Below, in pieces: positions 17,648 to 27,707 of a stretch of DNA of 64,000 bases. The notes beneath the pieces were generated by a model, which did not search any database, was not told the origin of the DNA, and was given only the letters and a program-made list of their open reading frames with translations. Each line of letters starts with the position of its first letter. Positions within the stretch are counted from its first letter, which is position 1. Position numbers and translations under genes: made by a program. Origin of the DNA: CAWHQZ01 sp963831645 (GTDB lineage: Bacteria; Pseudomonadota; Alphaproteobacteria; Rhizobiales; Aestuariivirgaceae); the NCBI GenBank assembly GCA_963831645.1, contig CAWHQZ010000006.1, positions 490,615 to 554,614 on the forward strand, given 5' to 3'.

Positions 17648-19474
17648 TCAAAAACGCCAGATCAACGGCACCATGAAGACCGCCACGACGAAGAACCAGA
17701 TCAACAGCGGCAATCCGAGTTTCCAATAGTCGCCAAAGGCATAACCGCCTGGTCCCATCACCATCAGGTTTGTCGGGGTTGCGATAGGCGTCAAGAACGA
17801 GGCAGCGGCGGCTACGGCGGTGCTCATCAGCACCGGACGAGGCGAGATGCCCATGCTCACCGCAGCCGCTACTCCGATCGGGATGACGATGAGCGCGGTC
17901 GCGGTGTTGCTGATCAGCTGCCCCATCATGGCAGTCAGGACAAACAGGCCTGCGAGCAAGGCATAGGGGCCGGCGTCGCCGACAAGATTAACCAGCCGCT
18001 CGGCCAACAGTTTCGCTGCGCCGGTCTCCACCATGGCGGTGGAAAGCGGCATCATGGCTCCCACAAGGATCACCGTTGTCCAACCGATGGCGCGGTAGGA
18101 CTGCTCGACGCTCATGATCCCCGACAGGATGATCGCGCCGGCCGCCAGGAGGCCGGCCACTGCGGGCGGGACGACACCCGTGGCGAGCAGCAGAACCATG
18201 GCAACCAGAATGGCGACGGCCTGGGGTGCGCCCGGCCCCATCGGAACAGCCTGGCGACGCACCAGTTCGGGTGAGTTTACGACTAGAACGTCCGGATCCT
18301 TGAGGCGAACATCAAGGGCCTTCCATGTGCCTTGCAGGAGCATTGTGTCGCCGGCTTGGAGCACGATTCCGCCAGCATTCCTGCTCTCGCCAATTTCCGC
18401 ACCCGCCCGCTGTACGGCCAGAATGATCAGGTCGCCGCTCTCGGTCACCATGCCCGGGAAGACGCTTTGGCCGATCAGGCCCGAGCGCGGCGGGATTACG
18501 ACCTCGGCGAGGCCCGAGCTGCGGTTGAACAGGGTTTCTTCATTTTGCTTGGACCCACCTTCCTCGCGAAACGCAAGGTGCGTATCGGCGGCGAACGCGG
18601 CGGCGGCTTCGGCATCCCCGCGCAGCAGCACATAATCGCCCTCAGCCATGAGGGGTCTGCCCAGCGGGCTGGCGGAATCACTCTCCTGGATAGCAACGAG
18701 CCGCAGCTCCGGGTAGGCGCTGAGGTCGATGGCAGACGGTGCCGCGTCCACGTAGGGCGAGCTTGCGCGCACGCGCATCTGATAGATGCCGCTGGCAAGA
18801 CCGTATTGTTCAGCCAGCGTTTTGGCGTGGCGGCTGAAATCGGCGGGCATCGTAGCGCCGTTGCGCTCGGGCAGGAGCTGCTTTCCGACGAGCACGATAA
18901 TCGCCATCGTGCCGGCGAGGAGCGGTACGCCCACAAGGGTGAACTCGAAGAAGCCGAACCCTCCTACACCCGCGTCGCTTCCGGCGTCCGAAACCAGGAC
19001 GTTCACCGGCGTGCCGGTCAGAGCCAGCATCGAGCCCGCATGCGCCGCGAAGACGAGCGGCATGAGGAGCTGCGAAGAGTTGCGCTTGAGCCGGACCGCG
19101 ATGACGACCACCACCGGCAGCAGCGCGGCAACCGCGCCGTTGAGGCTGATCATCGCGGTGAGCAATGCGACCAGGCTCATCATCAGGAGCAGGAGACGCG
19201 TCCGGCTTTCTTCTCCCGCTCCACGGATCAGAAGTTGACCGGCCCACGCGGTGACGCCAGTGGCCTCGAGCCCGGAACTGACGACGAACAGCGACGCGAT
19301 GAAGACGACGGCCGGATCACCGAGCCCGCCCAGCGCCTGGCCCAACGTCAATACGCCAGTCGCCCAAAGCGCCAATGCAGTCAGCATGGCTACGATAACG
19401 ACCGGCAGCTTGTTCGAGATGAACAGGACAACGGCGACGGCGATAATAGTGGCGGTGTAAGCTATCGGGCTCAA
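17648..19474 (-). CDS. SLC13/DASS family permease with central RCK-C (TrkA-C) domains
   Basis: 608 aa. Helices 1-6 (ALATGVLTLGQALGGLGDPAV, LTGTPVNVLVSDAG) and 7-12 (LISNTATALIVIPIGVAAAVSMGISP, PIATPTNLMVMGPGGY) hold the SNT and T-P-x-N motifs of sodium:dicarboxylate/sulfate symporters. Two cytoplasmic RCK-C domains (~210-390) lie between them. The start must be TTG because a stop codon directly precedes it; GAGGAG eight bases upstream supports this. It follows the M20 peptidase gene in the same direction. Likely substrate: dicarboxylate, sulfate or arsenite-like anion; unresolved. Confidence 0.88.
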   Translation of the reverse strand: MSPIAYTATIIAVAVVLFISNKLPVVIVAMLTALALWATGVLTLGQALGGLGDPAVVFIASLFVVSSGLEATGVTAWAGQLLIRGAGEESRTRLLLLMMSLVALLTAMISLNGAVAALLPVVVVIAVRLKRNSSQLLMPLVFAAHAGSMLALTGTPVNVLVSDAGSDAGVGGFGFFEFTLVGVPLLAGTMAIIVLVGKQLLPERNGATMPADFSRHAKTLAEQYGLASGIYQMRVRASSPYVDAAPSAIDLSAYPELRLVAIQESDSASPLGRPLMAEGDYVLLRGDAEAAAAFAADTHLAFREEGGSKQNEETLFNRSSGLAEVVIPPRSGLIGQSVFPGMVTESGDLIILAVQRAGAEIGESRNAGGIVLQAGDTMLLQGTWKALDVRLKDPDVLVVNSPELVRRQAVPMGPGAPQAVAILVAMVLLLATGVVPPAVAGLLAAGAIILSGIMSVEQSYRAIGWTTVILVGAMMPLSTAMVETGAAKLLAERLVNLVGDAGPYALLAGLFVLTAMMGQLISNTATALIVIPIGVAAAVSMGISPRPVLMSTAVAAAASFLTPIATPTNLMVMGPGGYAFGDYWKLGLPLLIWFFVVAVFMVPLIWRF

Positions 19475-19661
19475 TCACTCTGCTCCTCATTTGGCCCTGC
19501 CAGGGTCACGGAATCATTCATGCTCGGGCGAACTGTGTGAGTGCCGGTATTTCCGGCGTTCCCTACGATTTCGCCAAGCTTGAACGCGAGCCGTGCAGGG
19601 TCACAAGGGGTGATCGACGGAGGCTGATTCAGAGGCTGGTCATCAAGGGATCCGCCGGTTG

Positions 19662-20900
19662 TCAGGGTGCGCGTCCCTGCTTTGGCAGAATATGCTCTAG
19701 TCCTCCAGCGTCGCCATCGAGCACGCCGAGACGGCAGCCCCTCTCGAACTCGGGCAGGTTCACATACTCCTTGACGGTATGGATCTCCGCCTGGCCCGAG
19801 CCGATGGTGATCGTCGGAATGCCGTGCTTGTCGAGCCAGTTGGCATCCAGCCCTCCGTTGGAAAACAGGTAGGTCGGCTCGATCCCCAGTGTCTCGAGTG
19901 CCTTGGCGGCGCGTTTCACGACCGGGGTTTCTTCCTCCAGCTTGAAGGGCGGATAAGCCGGTTTCTGGCTGAAAGCCACTTCCGCGGTGGCGCCCTCGTG
20001 GTCCTTTACTGCCGCCTTGGCCTTCGCGAAGGCATCCTTGTAGCCGGCTGCAATCCTGGTGGCGAAGGCAGACTCGGGGCTGCGCGCCTCACCCTTGATG
20101 TAAGCGTAGTCGGTGACGACGTTGGTCGCATCGCCGGCGGGCTTGCCATCCTTGCCGCCAAAGATGCCGACATTGCTAGTGCCGCATCCGTCGGGCTTGA
20201 CGACCTTGCCGAACCAGCCGGCGCTTCGAGCCTCCGCGAGGCCGACGGCTCCGACCAGCGTAGCCGAAATTCCCTTCTCGGGCGCAACGCCGGCATGAGA
20301 GGCCCTGCCCTTGATCTCCACCTCCCAGTTTTCCTGCCCGACGGCGCCGACGATCAGCTCCGAGGCGAGTTGGCCGTCGACATTGATGCACATGACCACG
20401 CCACCCAGATCCGCGGGGTTCAGCTCGCGGGCGCCGTGCAGGCCGCTCTCCTCGCGGACCGTGAACAGCAGGGTCATCGGCGGATGCGGAAGCTTGTGGT
20501 CGATGAGTGTCTTGGCGACGGTAACCAGGAGCGCGACCCCGGTTCGGGCATCACCGCCAAGCGCGGTAGTGCCGTCCGAGACGATGCGGTCGCCTTCGCG
20601 GCGCGGCTTGACGCCAGCGCAAAGCGGCACCGTGTCGAGATGGGAGGAGAACAGCAGGCGCGGCCCGGGCCGCGTTCCCGGAAGATCGACGATGAGATTG
20701 CCGGTCTCGGTCGGTACCGGGATGCGCTTGTTGGCGTCATCGAAGCGGATGGCCGAAGTCGGCACGCCGATTTTCTTCAGCGCGTCGCTGACGGCGGCCG
20801 CGATATTCGCTTCCTTTCCGGTTACGCCCTCGACGGAAAGGAACCGCATCAGATGTTCTTCGGCCGCCGCCACGTCGAGTGGGATAGAGGTGCTGCTCAT
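19662..20900 (-). CDS. M20 family metallopeptidase (PepT-like)
   Basis: 412 aa from MSSTSIPLDVAAAEEH. Zinc ligands and catalytic residues are visible: HLDTVP, GGDARTGVALL (bridging Asp), VREESGLHG (catalytic Glu pair), NVDGQ and the C-terminal His in GSGQAEIHTVKEYV. A dimerisation domain (GRASHAGVAPEKG) is intact. The open frame extends further upstream but overlaps the AbgT gene, so it is not the start. It lies 53 bp after the AbgT transporter, suggesting import of a peptide or aminoacyl conjugate followed by hydrolysis. Confidence 0.9.
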   Translation of the reverse strand: MSSTSIPLDVAAAEEHLMRFLSVEGVTGKEANIAAAVSDALKKIGVPTSAIRFDDANKRIPVPTETGNLIVDLPGTRPGPRLLFSSHLDTVPLCAGVKPRREGDRIVSDGTTALGGDARTGVALLVTVAKTLIDHKLPHPPMTLLFTVREESGLHGARELNPADLGGVVMCINVDGQLASELIVGAVGQENWEVEIKGRASHAGVAPEKGISATLVGAVGLAEARSAGWFGKVVKPDGCGTSNVGIFGGKDGKPAGDATNVVTDYAYIKGEARSPESAFATRIAAGYKDAFAKAKAAVKDHEGATAEVAFSQKPAYPPFKLEEETPVVKRAAKALETLGIEPTYLFSNGGLDANWLDKHGIPTITIGSGQAEIHTVKEYVNLPEFERGCRLGVLDGDAGGLEHILPKQGRAP

Positions 20901-20953
20901 GATATCCATCCGGTCGTTTGAGTGCTGATTTGTTTCATACTGCGTGCTGGTCG

Positions 20954-22501
20954 TCACAGACCCCACGGCAACCCGAGCACTTGCCAGATCGCGAAGAGAG
21001 CCGTCCAAAGCAGGAACATCCACACCACATACGGGAGCATGAGAGACACAACGGTGCCGATGCCTGCATTTTTGTCGTATTTCTGCGCGAATCCGACCAT
21101 CAGTGCGAAATAGGCGTTGAGCGGCGTGATCGCGTTCATCGGCAAATCGGCGACGCGATAGGCGGCCAGCACGGCTTCCGGCTCCACACCCAGCTTCATC
21201 AGCAGCGGCACGAACACCGGCGCGAAGATCGCCCATTTGGCGATCGCCCCGGTCAGCAGCAGGTCGATGATCGCCACGACGACGATGAAGCCGAGCAGCA
21301 GCGGCAGCGCCCCGATATTGGCTGCGCTGAGAACACCGGACAGTCCTAGCGCCATGACCGTCCCCATGTTGGTGTAGGTGAAATAGGCCACGAACTGGCT
21401 GAGCACGAAGAAGAGGAAGATCGTGCCGCCGAGGCCCGAGACCGCTTTCTCCATCGCCTTGATCACGTCCGACAATGTTCGGACCGTGCCGGCGCCGATA
21501 CCGTAGGCCCAGCCGCTTACAAGGAAGAGCAGCACGATCAACGCGATCAGGCCGTTCATGAAGGGCGAGTTGCCGATGAGCTCGCCCGTCTCAGGATTGC
21601 GCAGGGGCGCCCATGACGGGATCGTCAACAACGCGAAGACAACGACGAGGCCGATGAGGCCGTAAAAGGCGTATTTCAGGCCGCGCAATTCTTGCGGCGT
21701 GAGCTCGTTACCCCGGGCGCCGTCATCTGCGGCCGTAGACGGGTTCTTGTACGTACCCAGGCGCGGCGCGACGATCCGGTCCGTGATGAAGGCGATCAGA
21801 ACGGTCAGGAAGACCACCGACACAACGGAGAAAAACACGTTCGAAGCAAGCCCGATGGACCTGTTCGGGTCCACGAGATGGGCGGCATCGTTTGTGAATT
21901 CCACCAGCACCGCGTCGAGCGGCTTGATCAGCATGTTGACCGTGAAGGCGCCGGCGACGGCCGCAAACCCGAGCGCGAGCCCGGCGAGAGGATGCCGTCC
22001 GACGCTCGCATAGGCTACCCCCGCCAGCGGCAGCAGGACAAGATAGCCGGCGTCCGCCGCAACGCTCGAAAGAATGCCGGCGAAGGCCAGGATGTAGGTC
22101 AATGCCCAGGCGGGAGATACCAGGACGAGCTTGCGGATCAGCGTGTTGATGAGACCGGATTCTTCCGCGACGCCGGCGCCGATCATCGCTGCGATCATCA
22201 GCCCGACCGCCGTGAAGTTCATGAAGTTCGGGACCAGCGATCCATACATGAAGCGGATGCCGTCGGCGTCCAACAGGCTGCGCAACGCGGTCGTCGTCGT
22301 CTCGATCTCGTGCGTATCTGGATTGATCCTCTCCATGGTCACCGCAGTGCCGAACAGGCTGAGGATAGCGGAGAGGACGATGACGATCCCGATCAGGATG
22401 AGAAAGATGACCACGGGATGGGGAACCATGTTCCCCACTCTCTCGACACCGTCGAGGAATCTCTGCATCGAGCTCTTCGACACAGCAGTAACGGAAGCCA
22501 T
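20954..22501 (-). CDS. AbgT family transporter
   Basis: 515 aa with about 11-13 helices. Family marks are RVGNMVPHPVVIFL near the start, GIRFMYGSLVPNFMNFTAVG, and NAYFALMVGFAQKYDKNAGIGT near the end. AbgT of E. coli imports p-aminobenzoyl-glutamate; homologues such as MtrF export sulfonamides. The chosen ATG (MASVTAVSKSS) has GGGAGG five bases upstream, clearly better than the in-frame codon at 22534. The linked M20 peptidase parallels AbgA/AbgB, which cleave the imported conjugate, so import of an amide conjugate is the best guess. Confidence 0.9.
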   Translation of the reverse strand: MASVTAVSKSSMQRFLDGVERVGNMVPHPVVIFLILIGIVIVLSAILSLFGTAVTMERINPDTHEIETTTTALRSLLDADGIRFMYGSLVPNFMNFTAVGLMIAAMIGAGVAEESGLINTLIRKLVLVSPAWALTYILAFAGILSSVAADAGYLVLLPLAGVAYASVGRHPLAGLALGFAAVAGAFTVNMLIKPLDAVLVEFTNDAAHLVDPNRSIGLASNVFFSVVSVVFLTVLIAFITDRIVAPRLGTYKNPSTAADDGARGNELTPQELRGLKYAFYGLIGLVVVFALLTIPSWAPLRNPETGELIGNSPFMNGLIALIVLLFLVSGWAYGIGAGTVRTLSDVIKAMEKAVSGLGGTIFLFFVLSQFVAYFTYTNMGTVMALGLSGVLSAANIGALPLLLGFIVVVAIIDLLLTGAIAKWAIFAPVFVPLLMKLGVEPEAVLAAYRVADLPMNAITPLNAYFALMVGFAQKYDKNAGIGTVVSLMLPYVVWMFLLWTALFAIWQVLGLPWGL

Positions 22502-22729
22502 TCTTGCCTCCCTGAACAATCGGGTCCGCGCCACACAGTTGGGCCGTGGCCCTCACTCCACTACCATGAAGCATGTGACTCACAGGCGCAACTTGGCCCT
22601 TGGTTTCTTGGTCGAAGGAGGAGCCTCTCCTGTGGCAAGGGGATCGCCGTACAGGGCCAATGGTGGTAGGAGGAGACTGGCAAGCGGTAGGCGGGGTTGC
22701 CATTTCCCGCCACGGAAACGCCTCGTGGC

Positions 22730-23326
22730 TTATGCCTTGGCTTCACTCCTGCGCAGATCGATGCGGCGAAGACCGTCCTGGACTGCGCCGGCATCATCGT
22801 ATGCCGATGCAGGCGATGAGTCGGCCAGCGCTGTCTTCAGCTTTGCCTCGGCTTCGTTTGAGAGGGACGTCTTCAGTACCCGGGGCTTGTAGGGTTCAAG
22901 CTCGGGGAGAACCTTGTCTTCGGTCACGCTCTTGACCAATACGAAGAGGGCTGAAGAACCCACGGGGATGGTTTCACCGAGCTTCTTCACGAATTTGTCG
23001 TCGATGCCGTAGTCGATAAGCGAGCCTGACAGCGCCCCTGCGCCCGCACCGGCAAGGCCTCCGATCGCCATGCCGGCGAGCGGGTTCAAGAACAGAAGAC
23101 CAAGCAGCGTGCCCCACAACATCCCCGATGTACCACCACTCGCGGCCCCCATTGCCGTAAGATTGATGGCTTGCTTTATATGTACCTTGCCATCTTTCTC
23201 GCGCTCGACCACGCAGGCATCCTCCAGGTCAATCAGATGCTCCTTTTCCATTGAGCGTGCCTTGTTCAGCACCTCGTCGGCAGTGTGAATGCCGTCAAAG
23301 CCAAGGACGACTAGACTGCTGGTCAT
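22730..23326 (-). CDS. DUF1269 membrane protein, intact paralogue
   Basis: 198 aa. MTSSLVVLGFDGIHTADEVLNKARS is followed by a ferredoxin-like N-terminal region (VVEREKDGKVHIKQAINLT). A glycine-rich membrane hairpin follows (GMLWGTLLGLLFLNPLAGMAIGGLAGAGAGALSG), then a domain with GIDDKFVKKLGETIPVGSSALFVLV. It is preceded by AGGAGAG, a good ribosome site. It is highly similar to the broken copy at 11.9-12.4 kb, including part of the upstream flank. Family members are often induced by stress; activity unknown. Confidence 0.85.
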   Translation of the reverse strand: MTSSLVVLGFDGIHTADEVLNKARSMEKEHLIDLEDACVVEREKDGKVHIKQAINLTAMGAASGGTSGMLWGTLLGLLFLNPLAGMAIGGLAGAGAGALSGSLIDYGIDDKFVKKLGETIPVGSSALFVLVKSVTEDKVLPELEPYKPRVLKTSLSNEAEAKLKTALADSSPASAYDDAGAVQDGLRRIDLRRSEAKA

Positions 23327-23471
23327 GGCGTCTCTCCTGTTGAGGATCGAGCCTGCAACGATAACGTTGGAACCATGACGATTTTTAGACGAGCGCTCAA
23401 AACGGCCGCTCAGATGACGATTGGATAGGCCCGCCCGCTCATCGGGGAAACCGCTTTCTTTGAACCCTGCT

Positions 23472-26400
23472 TCATGCTTGAGAAGCTTGAGAAGCCGCGG
23501 GCTTGACCGGTTCTGCTTTCCGCAAGCTGAACCAGGTCACATAGAGCGTCGGCAGGAAAATGAGTGTGAGAACGGTTGCGACCAGCAGGCCGCCCATGAT
23601 CGCGAAGGCCATCGGACCCCAGAACACCGTCGGCGCGATCGGGATCATGCCGAGCACGGTCGATATTGCCGTCAGCATGATCGGCCGGAAGCGGGCGCTG
23701 CTCGCGTCGATGGCGGCCTCGCGGACGTCTTTGCCCTGCCGACGTTCCGCTTCGATCTGGCCGATGAGGATTACGGCATTTTTGGTGATCATGCCGATCA
23801 GCGCCAGGATTCCCAGAATGGCGACGAATCCCAGTGGCCTGCCGGAGAGGAGCAGCGCAGCGACCACACCGACCAGACCCAGAGGCGCGACGCTCAGCAC
23901 CAGGAACAGTGCCTGAAAACTCCCGAGCTGGAACATCAGGACGGTTAGCATGATCAGCAGCATCACCGGCACGACGGCAACAACCGAGGCTTGCGACTTC
24001 TGGCTCTCCTCTACCGTGCCGCCTACGGCGATCGCGTAGGAGGCCGGGAGATCCTTGACCAGCTCGTCGACGGCCGGCGCCAGCGCGCCGATCACCGCCT
24101 CAGGCAGCGCCCCCGGCGCAACGTCGGCCTGCACCGTGAGGGTCGGTATCCGATCGCGGCGCCAGATCAGTGGATAGTCCTGCTCGTATTCGAACGTTGC
24201 GAACTGGCTGAGCGGAACGGTGCGCCCGTTCGGCACCGGCACCTGTATGGTGCGCAGGGTGGCGAGCGAGACGCGCTGCTCGTCGGTTGCCCGCGCGATG
24301 ACGTCGATCAGATATATGTCGTCGCGCACCTGCGTGATGGAGGAGCCCGAGATGACCGTGTTCAGGACGCTCGCCAGCGTCCCCGAGCTCAGGCCCAGCT
24401 GGCGCGCCTCGTCCTGATCGACGCGAATGCGAACTTGCCTTGTCGGTTCGATCCAGTCGAAATTGACCATCTCGGCTTGAGGGTTCTTTGCGACGACTTG
24501 CGCGAGCTTGAGGGCGATCTCGCGCACCTGGGAGACATCAGGCCCGCTGACGCGATATTGCACGGGCCAACCGACCGGCGGTCCGAGCTCCAGCGGGGAG
24601 ATTCGTCCGACGAGGCTCGGAAAATCCTCCGCCAGGACCTTTTCGAGCTTCGCCCGCAGCCGCTCTCGCGCCTCGACATCCTTGGCGACGATTACCGCCT
24701 GGGCGAAGAAGGCGTTCGGCAGCTGGACATCGAGCGGCAGGTAGAAGCGGATGGCCCCGCGGCCCACATAGGAGCTCCAGCGCGCGACATCGGCGTCATC
24801 CTTGAGGACGTCATCCAAACGTTTCGCAACGGTTTCGGTGGCATGGATCGAGGCATTCTGCGGCAGGCTGAGGTCGACGAGAAGCTCCGGGCGATCCGAT
24901 GACGGGAAGAACTGCCGCGGTATGAGCGGCAGCGCCAGAAACGACGCGGCGAACGCTGCCAGTGTGATCGCAATCGTCAACCATCTCGCCCGTATTGCCC
25001 AAGTCAGGAAACCCCGGAACATCCTGACCACGCGACCCGGGTCGGCAGGCTCTCCGGTGTTGGCGGGTGGTTTGAGAATGACGGCGCCCAGCAGCGGCGC
25101 GAACACCACCGCCACGAACCAGGAGACGAGGAGCGCGATGCTGACCACGGCAAAAAGCGAAAAGGTGTACTCGCCGGCAGAGCTGGCCGCAAAGCCGACC
25201 GGGACGAAACCGGCCATGGTCACCAGCGTGCCCGCCAGCATGGCGAACGCGTAGGTCCGGAAGGCGAACGATGCGGCCTGGATCTTGTCGTCGCCGGCTG
25301 CCAGGCGGGTGAGGGTAGCGTCGGTCGTCGTCATGGCATCGTCGACCATCAGCGCCAGCGCGATGATGAGCGCGCCGAGCGATATGCGCTGCATGTCGAT
25401 CCCGGCCAGCTGCATGATCGGAAAGACGATGGCGAGCGTCAGGGGAATCGACAGGGCGATGATCAGTCCGGGCCGCACGCCGAGAAAGATGAAGCTCGTC
25501 ACCAGAATGATCGCGATCGCCTGCCACAGCGACGTCATGAATTCGGAAATGGCGATCTCGACCGTCGCGGACTGATCCGCCACGAGATTGGACTCGATGC
25601 CGACCGGCAGATCGGCATTGATTTCCGCCATCGCCCGCTCGATGTTCTTGCCCAGCGCGAGGATGTCTCCGCCCTCACGCATGGCGATGCCAAGGCCGAT
25701 GCCCGGCTTGCCGTTGACGCGGAAAAGCGGCTGGGGAGGATCGGCAAAGGCGCGCCGGACCTGTGCGATATCGCTGAGGCGAAGCATGCGCCCGCCGGCG
25801 AAGAAGTTGACGTCCATCACATCCTGTTCGGACAGAAACGCGCCCGACACCCGAAGCGAAAGCGCTTCGTCGCCGGTCTGGATGGTGCCGGCCGGGTGGA
25901 CCACGTTCTGCGCCTGCAGCGCGGCGATCAGCGCCGAACGATCGATGCCCAGGCTGGCGAGCTCCTGCATCGAGAACTCGACGAAGATCCTTTCGTCCTG
26001 GGCTCCCAAAATCTCGATCTTCGAGACGTCCTGAACGTGCAGAAGCTTGGAGCGGACGTCCTCGACGAAGTCCCGCAACTCGCGATGGGTGAAGCCATCG
26101 GCCGTGAATCCGTAAATAGTCCCGAAAGTATCTCCGAACTCGTCATTGAAGCCGGGACCGATGATGCCCGCCGGCAAGGTGTGGCGCATATCGCCGATGC
26201 TCTTGCGGACGTGGTACCAGATATCGGCCACTTCCCCTGCCGTCGCGTCGCCCTGCAGATTGACGAAGATCGTCGTGGCGCCTGGCCTCGTGGAACTGCG
26301 CAGGAAATCGAGCTTCGGGGTTTCCTGAAGCGTGCGCTCGAGCCGCTCGGTGACCTGATTGAGCGTCTCTTCCAGAGTTGCTCCCGGCCACGACGCCTGC

Positions 26401-26549
26401 ACCACCATGGTCTTGATGATGAAGGAGGGGTCTTCGTTGCGGCCGAGGCCGAAGAACGCCAGAACGCCTGCGACGACGGAGACAATCATCAGGTAAACGA
26501 CAAGCGGACGGTTGCCGAGCGCCCATTCCGAGAGGTTGAAGCGCATCAC
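23472..26549 (-). CDS. RND family efflux permease
   Basis: 1025 aa, a full-length resistance-nodulation-division pump with 12 helices and two periplasmic loops. The proton-relay aspartate pair in helix 4 is visible in ALALMVDDAMTTTDATL. The N-terminus FNLSEWALGNRPLVVYLM and the FGLGRNEDPSFIIKTMVVQASWPG segment fit the group of pumps working with two adaptor proteins, such as TriC of Pseudomonas. Its ATG overlaps the stop of the adaptor gene (ATGA). No outer-membrane channel gene is adjacent. Substrates unknown. Confidence 0.92.
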   Translation of the reverse strand: MMRFNLSEWALGNRPLVVYLMIVSVVAGVLAFFGLGRNEDPSFIIKTMVVQASWPGATLEETLNQVTERLERTLQETPKLDFLRSSTRPGATTIFVNLQGDATAGEVADIWYHVRKSIGDMRHTLPAGIIGPGFNDEFGDTFGTIYGFTADGFTHRELRDFVEDVRSKLLHVQDVSKIEILGAQDERIFVEFSMQELASLGIDRSALIAALQAQNVVHPAGTIQTGDEALSLRVSGAFLSEQDVMDVNFFAGGRMLRLSDIAQVRRAFADPPQPLFRVNGKPGIGLGIAMREGGDILALGKNIERAMAEINADLPVGIESNLVADQSATVEIAISEFMTSLWQAIAIILVTSFIFLGVRPGLIIALSIPLTLAIVFPIMQLAGIDMQRISLGALIIALALMVDDAMTTTDATLTRLAAGDDKIQAASFAFRTYAFAMLAGTLVTMAGFVPVGFAASSAGEYTFSLFAVVSIALLVSWFVAVVFAPLLGAVILKPPANTGEPADPGRVVRMFRGFLTWAIRARWLTIAITLAAFAASFLALPLIPRQFFPSSDRPELLVDLSLPQNASIHATETVAKRLDDVLKDDADVARWSSYVGRGAIRFYLPLDVQLPNAFFAQAVIVAKDVEARERLRAKLEKVLAEDFPSLVGRISPLELGPPVGWPVQYRVSGPDVSQVREIALKLAQVVAKNPQAEMVNFDWIEPTRQVRIRVDQDEARQLGLSSGTLASVLNTVISGSSITQVRDDIYLIDVIARATDEQRVSLATLRTIQVPVPNGRTVPLSQFATFEYEQDYPLIWRRDRIPTLTVQADVAPGALPEAVIGALAPAVDELVKDLPASYAIAVGGTVEESQKSQASVVAVVPVMLLIMLTVLMFQLGSFQALFLVLSVAPLGLVGVVAALLLSGRPLGFVAILGILALIGMITKNAVILIGQIEAERRQGKDVREAAIDASSARFRPIMLTAISTVLGMIPIAPTVFWGPMAFAIMGGLLVATVLTLIFLPTLYVTWFSLRKAEPVKPAASQASQA

Positions 26550-27643
26550 TGCACCGGTTCGAGAGGCCGGACCTTCTGGCCGGGATGCAGAGCCTGCACA
26601 CCTCCCGTCACCACGACCTCGCCGGTATCGAGACCCTGGGATACGGCGACCGTCGCCGGCTCGAAGCGCAGCACCTCGATATTGCGCATCGACACCGTGA
26701 GGTTCGATGGATCGACGATCCAGACGGCGGGCTGTCCATTGGACCTGGTAAGCGCGCTCGCCGGGACCTCGATCGCTGACGTCGCGTCCATCTCGATGCG
26801 CCCGGTGACGGTCGATCCGAGCCGCATTGCTTCCGGAGGATCGGTGAGGCCGACCTTGACCTCGAAGGTACGGGTCACCGGATCGGCCTGAGGCGCGACC
26901 TCGCGTACTCGCCCAACGGCCGTCACTGCCGCATCATCGGTCAGGCTCACGGCGATTTCGGCGTCTGGCGGAGCCGAACGGAGCAATTGGGCGGGGACGT
27001 CGAAGACCGCATCGCGCCCGTCCTGGCGCGCAAGCTTGACGATGGTTGCTCCGGCCTGCACCACTTCGCCGGCGCGCGGTCCAGTTGCGGTGACGACGCC
27101 GGGCGCATCCGCTACCAGCTCGGTGAAGCTCAACTGATCATGGGCGGTTTTCAGCTGCGCGTCCGCATCGTCGACCCTCGATTGAGCTGCCTGCAGGGCC
27201 GACTTGGCCTCGTCGAACCGCCTGCGCGTCGTCCAGCCGTCGCTCAGAAGCGTGTCCTGGCGCTCGAAATCATTGCGCGCCTGGGTCAATTGCCCTTCGG
27301 CGGCAGCGAGACCGGCTTGTGCCGCGGTCAACGCGTTCGTCTCGTTCTGCGATTCGAGCCGCGCCAGCACCTGGCCGGGCTCGACCCGATCTCCGAGCTT
27401 GAGATCGTTTTCCTTGATCCGGCCTGCGATGCGGAAGCCGAGACCCACCTCGTCGTGCGCTTCGATGCGCCCGGCAAGCGTCTTTTCAACAACTGCTTCG
27501 CTTCTCTCGACCGCTACGGTGCGAACCGGACGGGGCTCCGGCGGGACTGCCTCGGCCTCGGGCTGGCAAGCTCCAAGGAGCGACGCAGCAAGCACCAACC
27601 CAGCTAGAGCGCTTGCTCGCCGAAGAGCGACGCAGGCGGGCAT
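26546..27643 (-). CDS. RND efflux periplasmic adaptor, lipoprotein
   Basis: 365 aa from MPACVALRRASALAGL; in-frame ATGs at 27667 and 27781 are alternatives. The lipobox LLGAC gives a lipidated N-terminal cysteine. Lipoyl halves LGFRIAGRIKENDLKLGDRVEPGQVLARL and APGVVTATGPRAGEVVQAGATIVKL flank an alpha-hairpin with EAKSALQAAQSRVDDADAQ. It links the inner-membrane pump to an outer-membrane channel. It is clearly paralogous to the preceding, broken adaptor, sharing many blocks such as PVTRTFEVKVGLTDPP. Confidence 0.88.
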   Translation of the reverse strand: MPACVALRRASALAGLVLAASLLGACQPEAEAVPPEPRPVRTVAVERSEAVVEKTLAGRIEAHDEVGLGFRIAGRIKENDLKLGDRVEPGQVLARLESQNETNALTAAQAGLAAAEGQLTQARNDFERQDTLLSDGWTTRRRFDEAKSALQAAQSRVDDADAQLKTAHDQLSFTELVADAPGVVTATGPRAGEVVQAGATIVKLARQDGRDAVFDVPAQLLRSAPPDAEIAVSLTDDAAVTAVGRVREVAPQADPVTRTFEVKVGLTDPPEAMRLGSTVTGRIEMDATSAIEVPASALTRSNGQPAVWIVDPSNLTVSMRNIEVLRFEPATVAVSQGLDTGEVVVTGGVQALHPGQKVRPLEPVQ

Positions 27644-27707
27644 GGCGTTCACATCATCTTGCGTCATGCGACAGCGAATGTCGGGAAAATCGTATCGACC
27701 GATCTGG

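Noticed and set aside
22691..22712. Inverted repeat ggcggg...cccgcc downstream of the intact DUF1269 gene as a terminator
   Set aside because: There is no T-run, the arms carry a mismatch in length and the loop is long; evidence is too weak.
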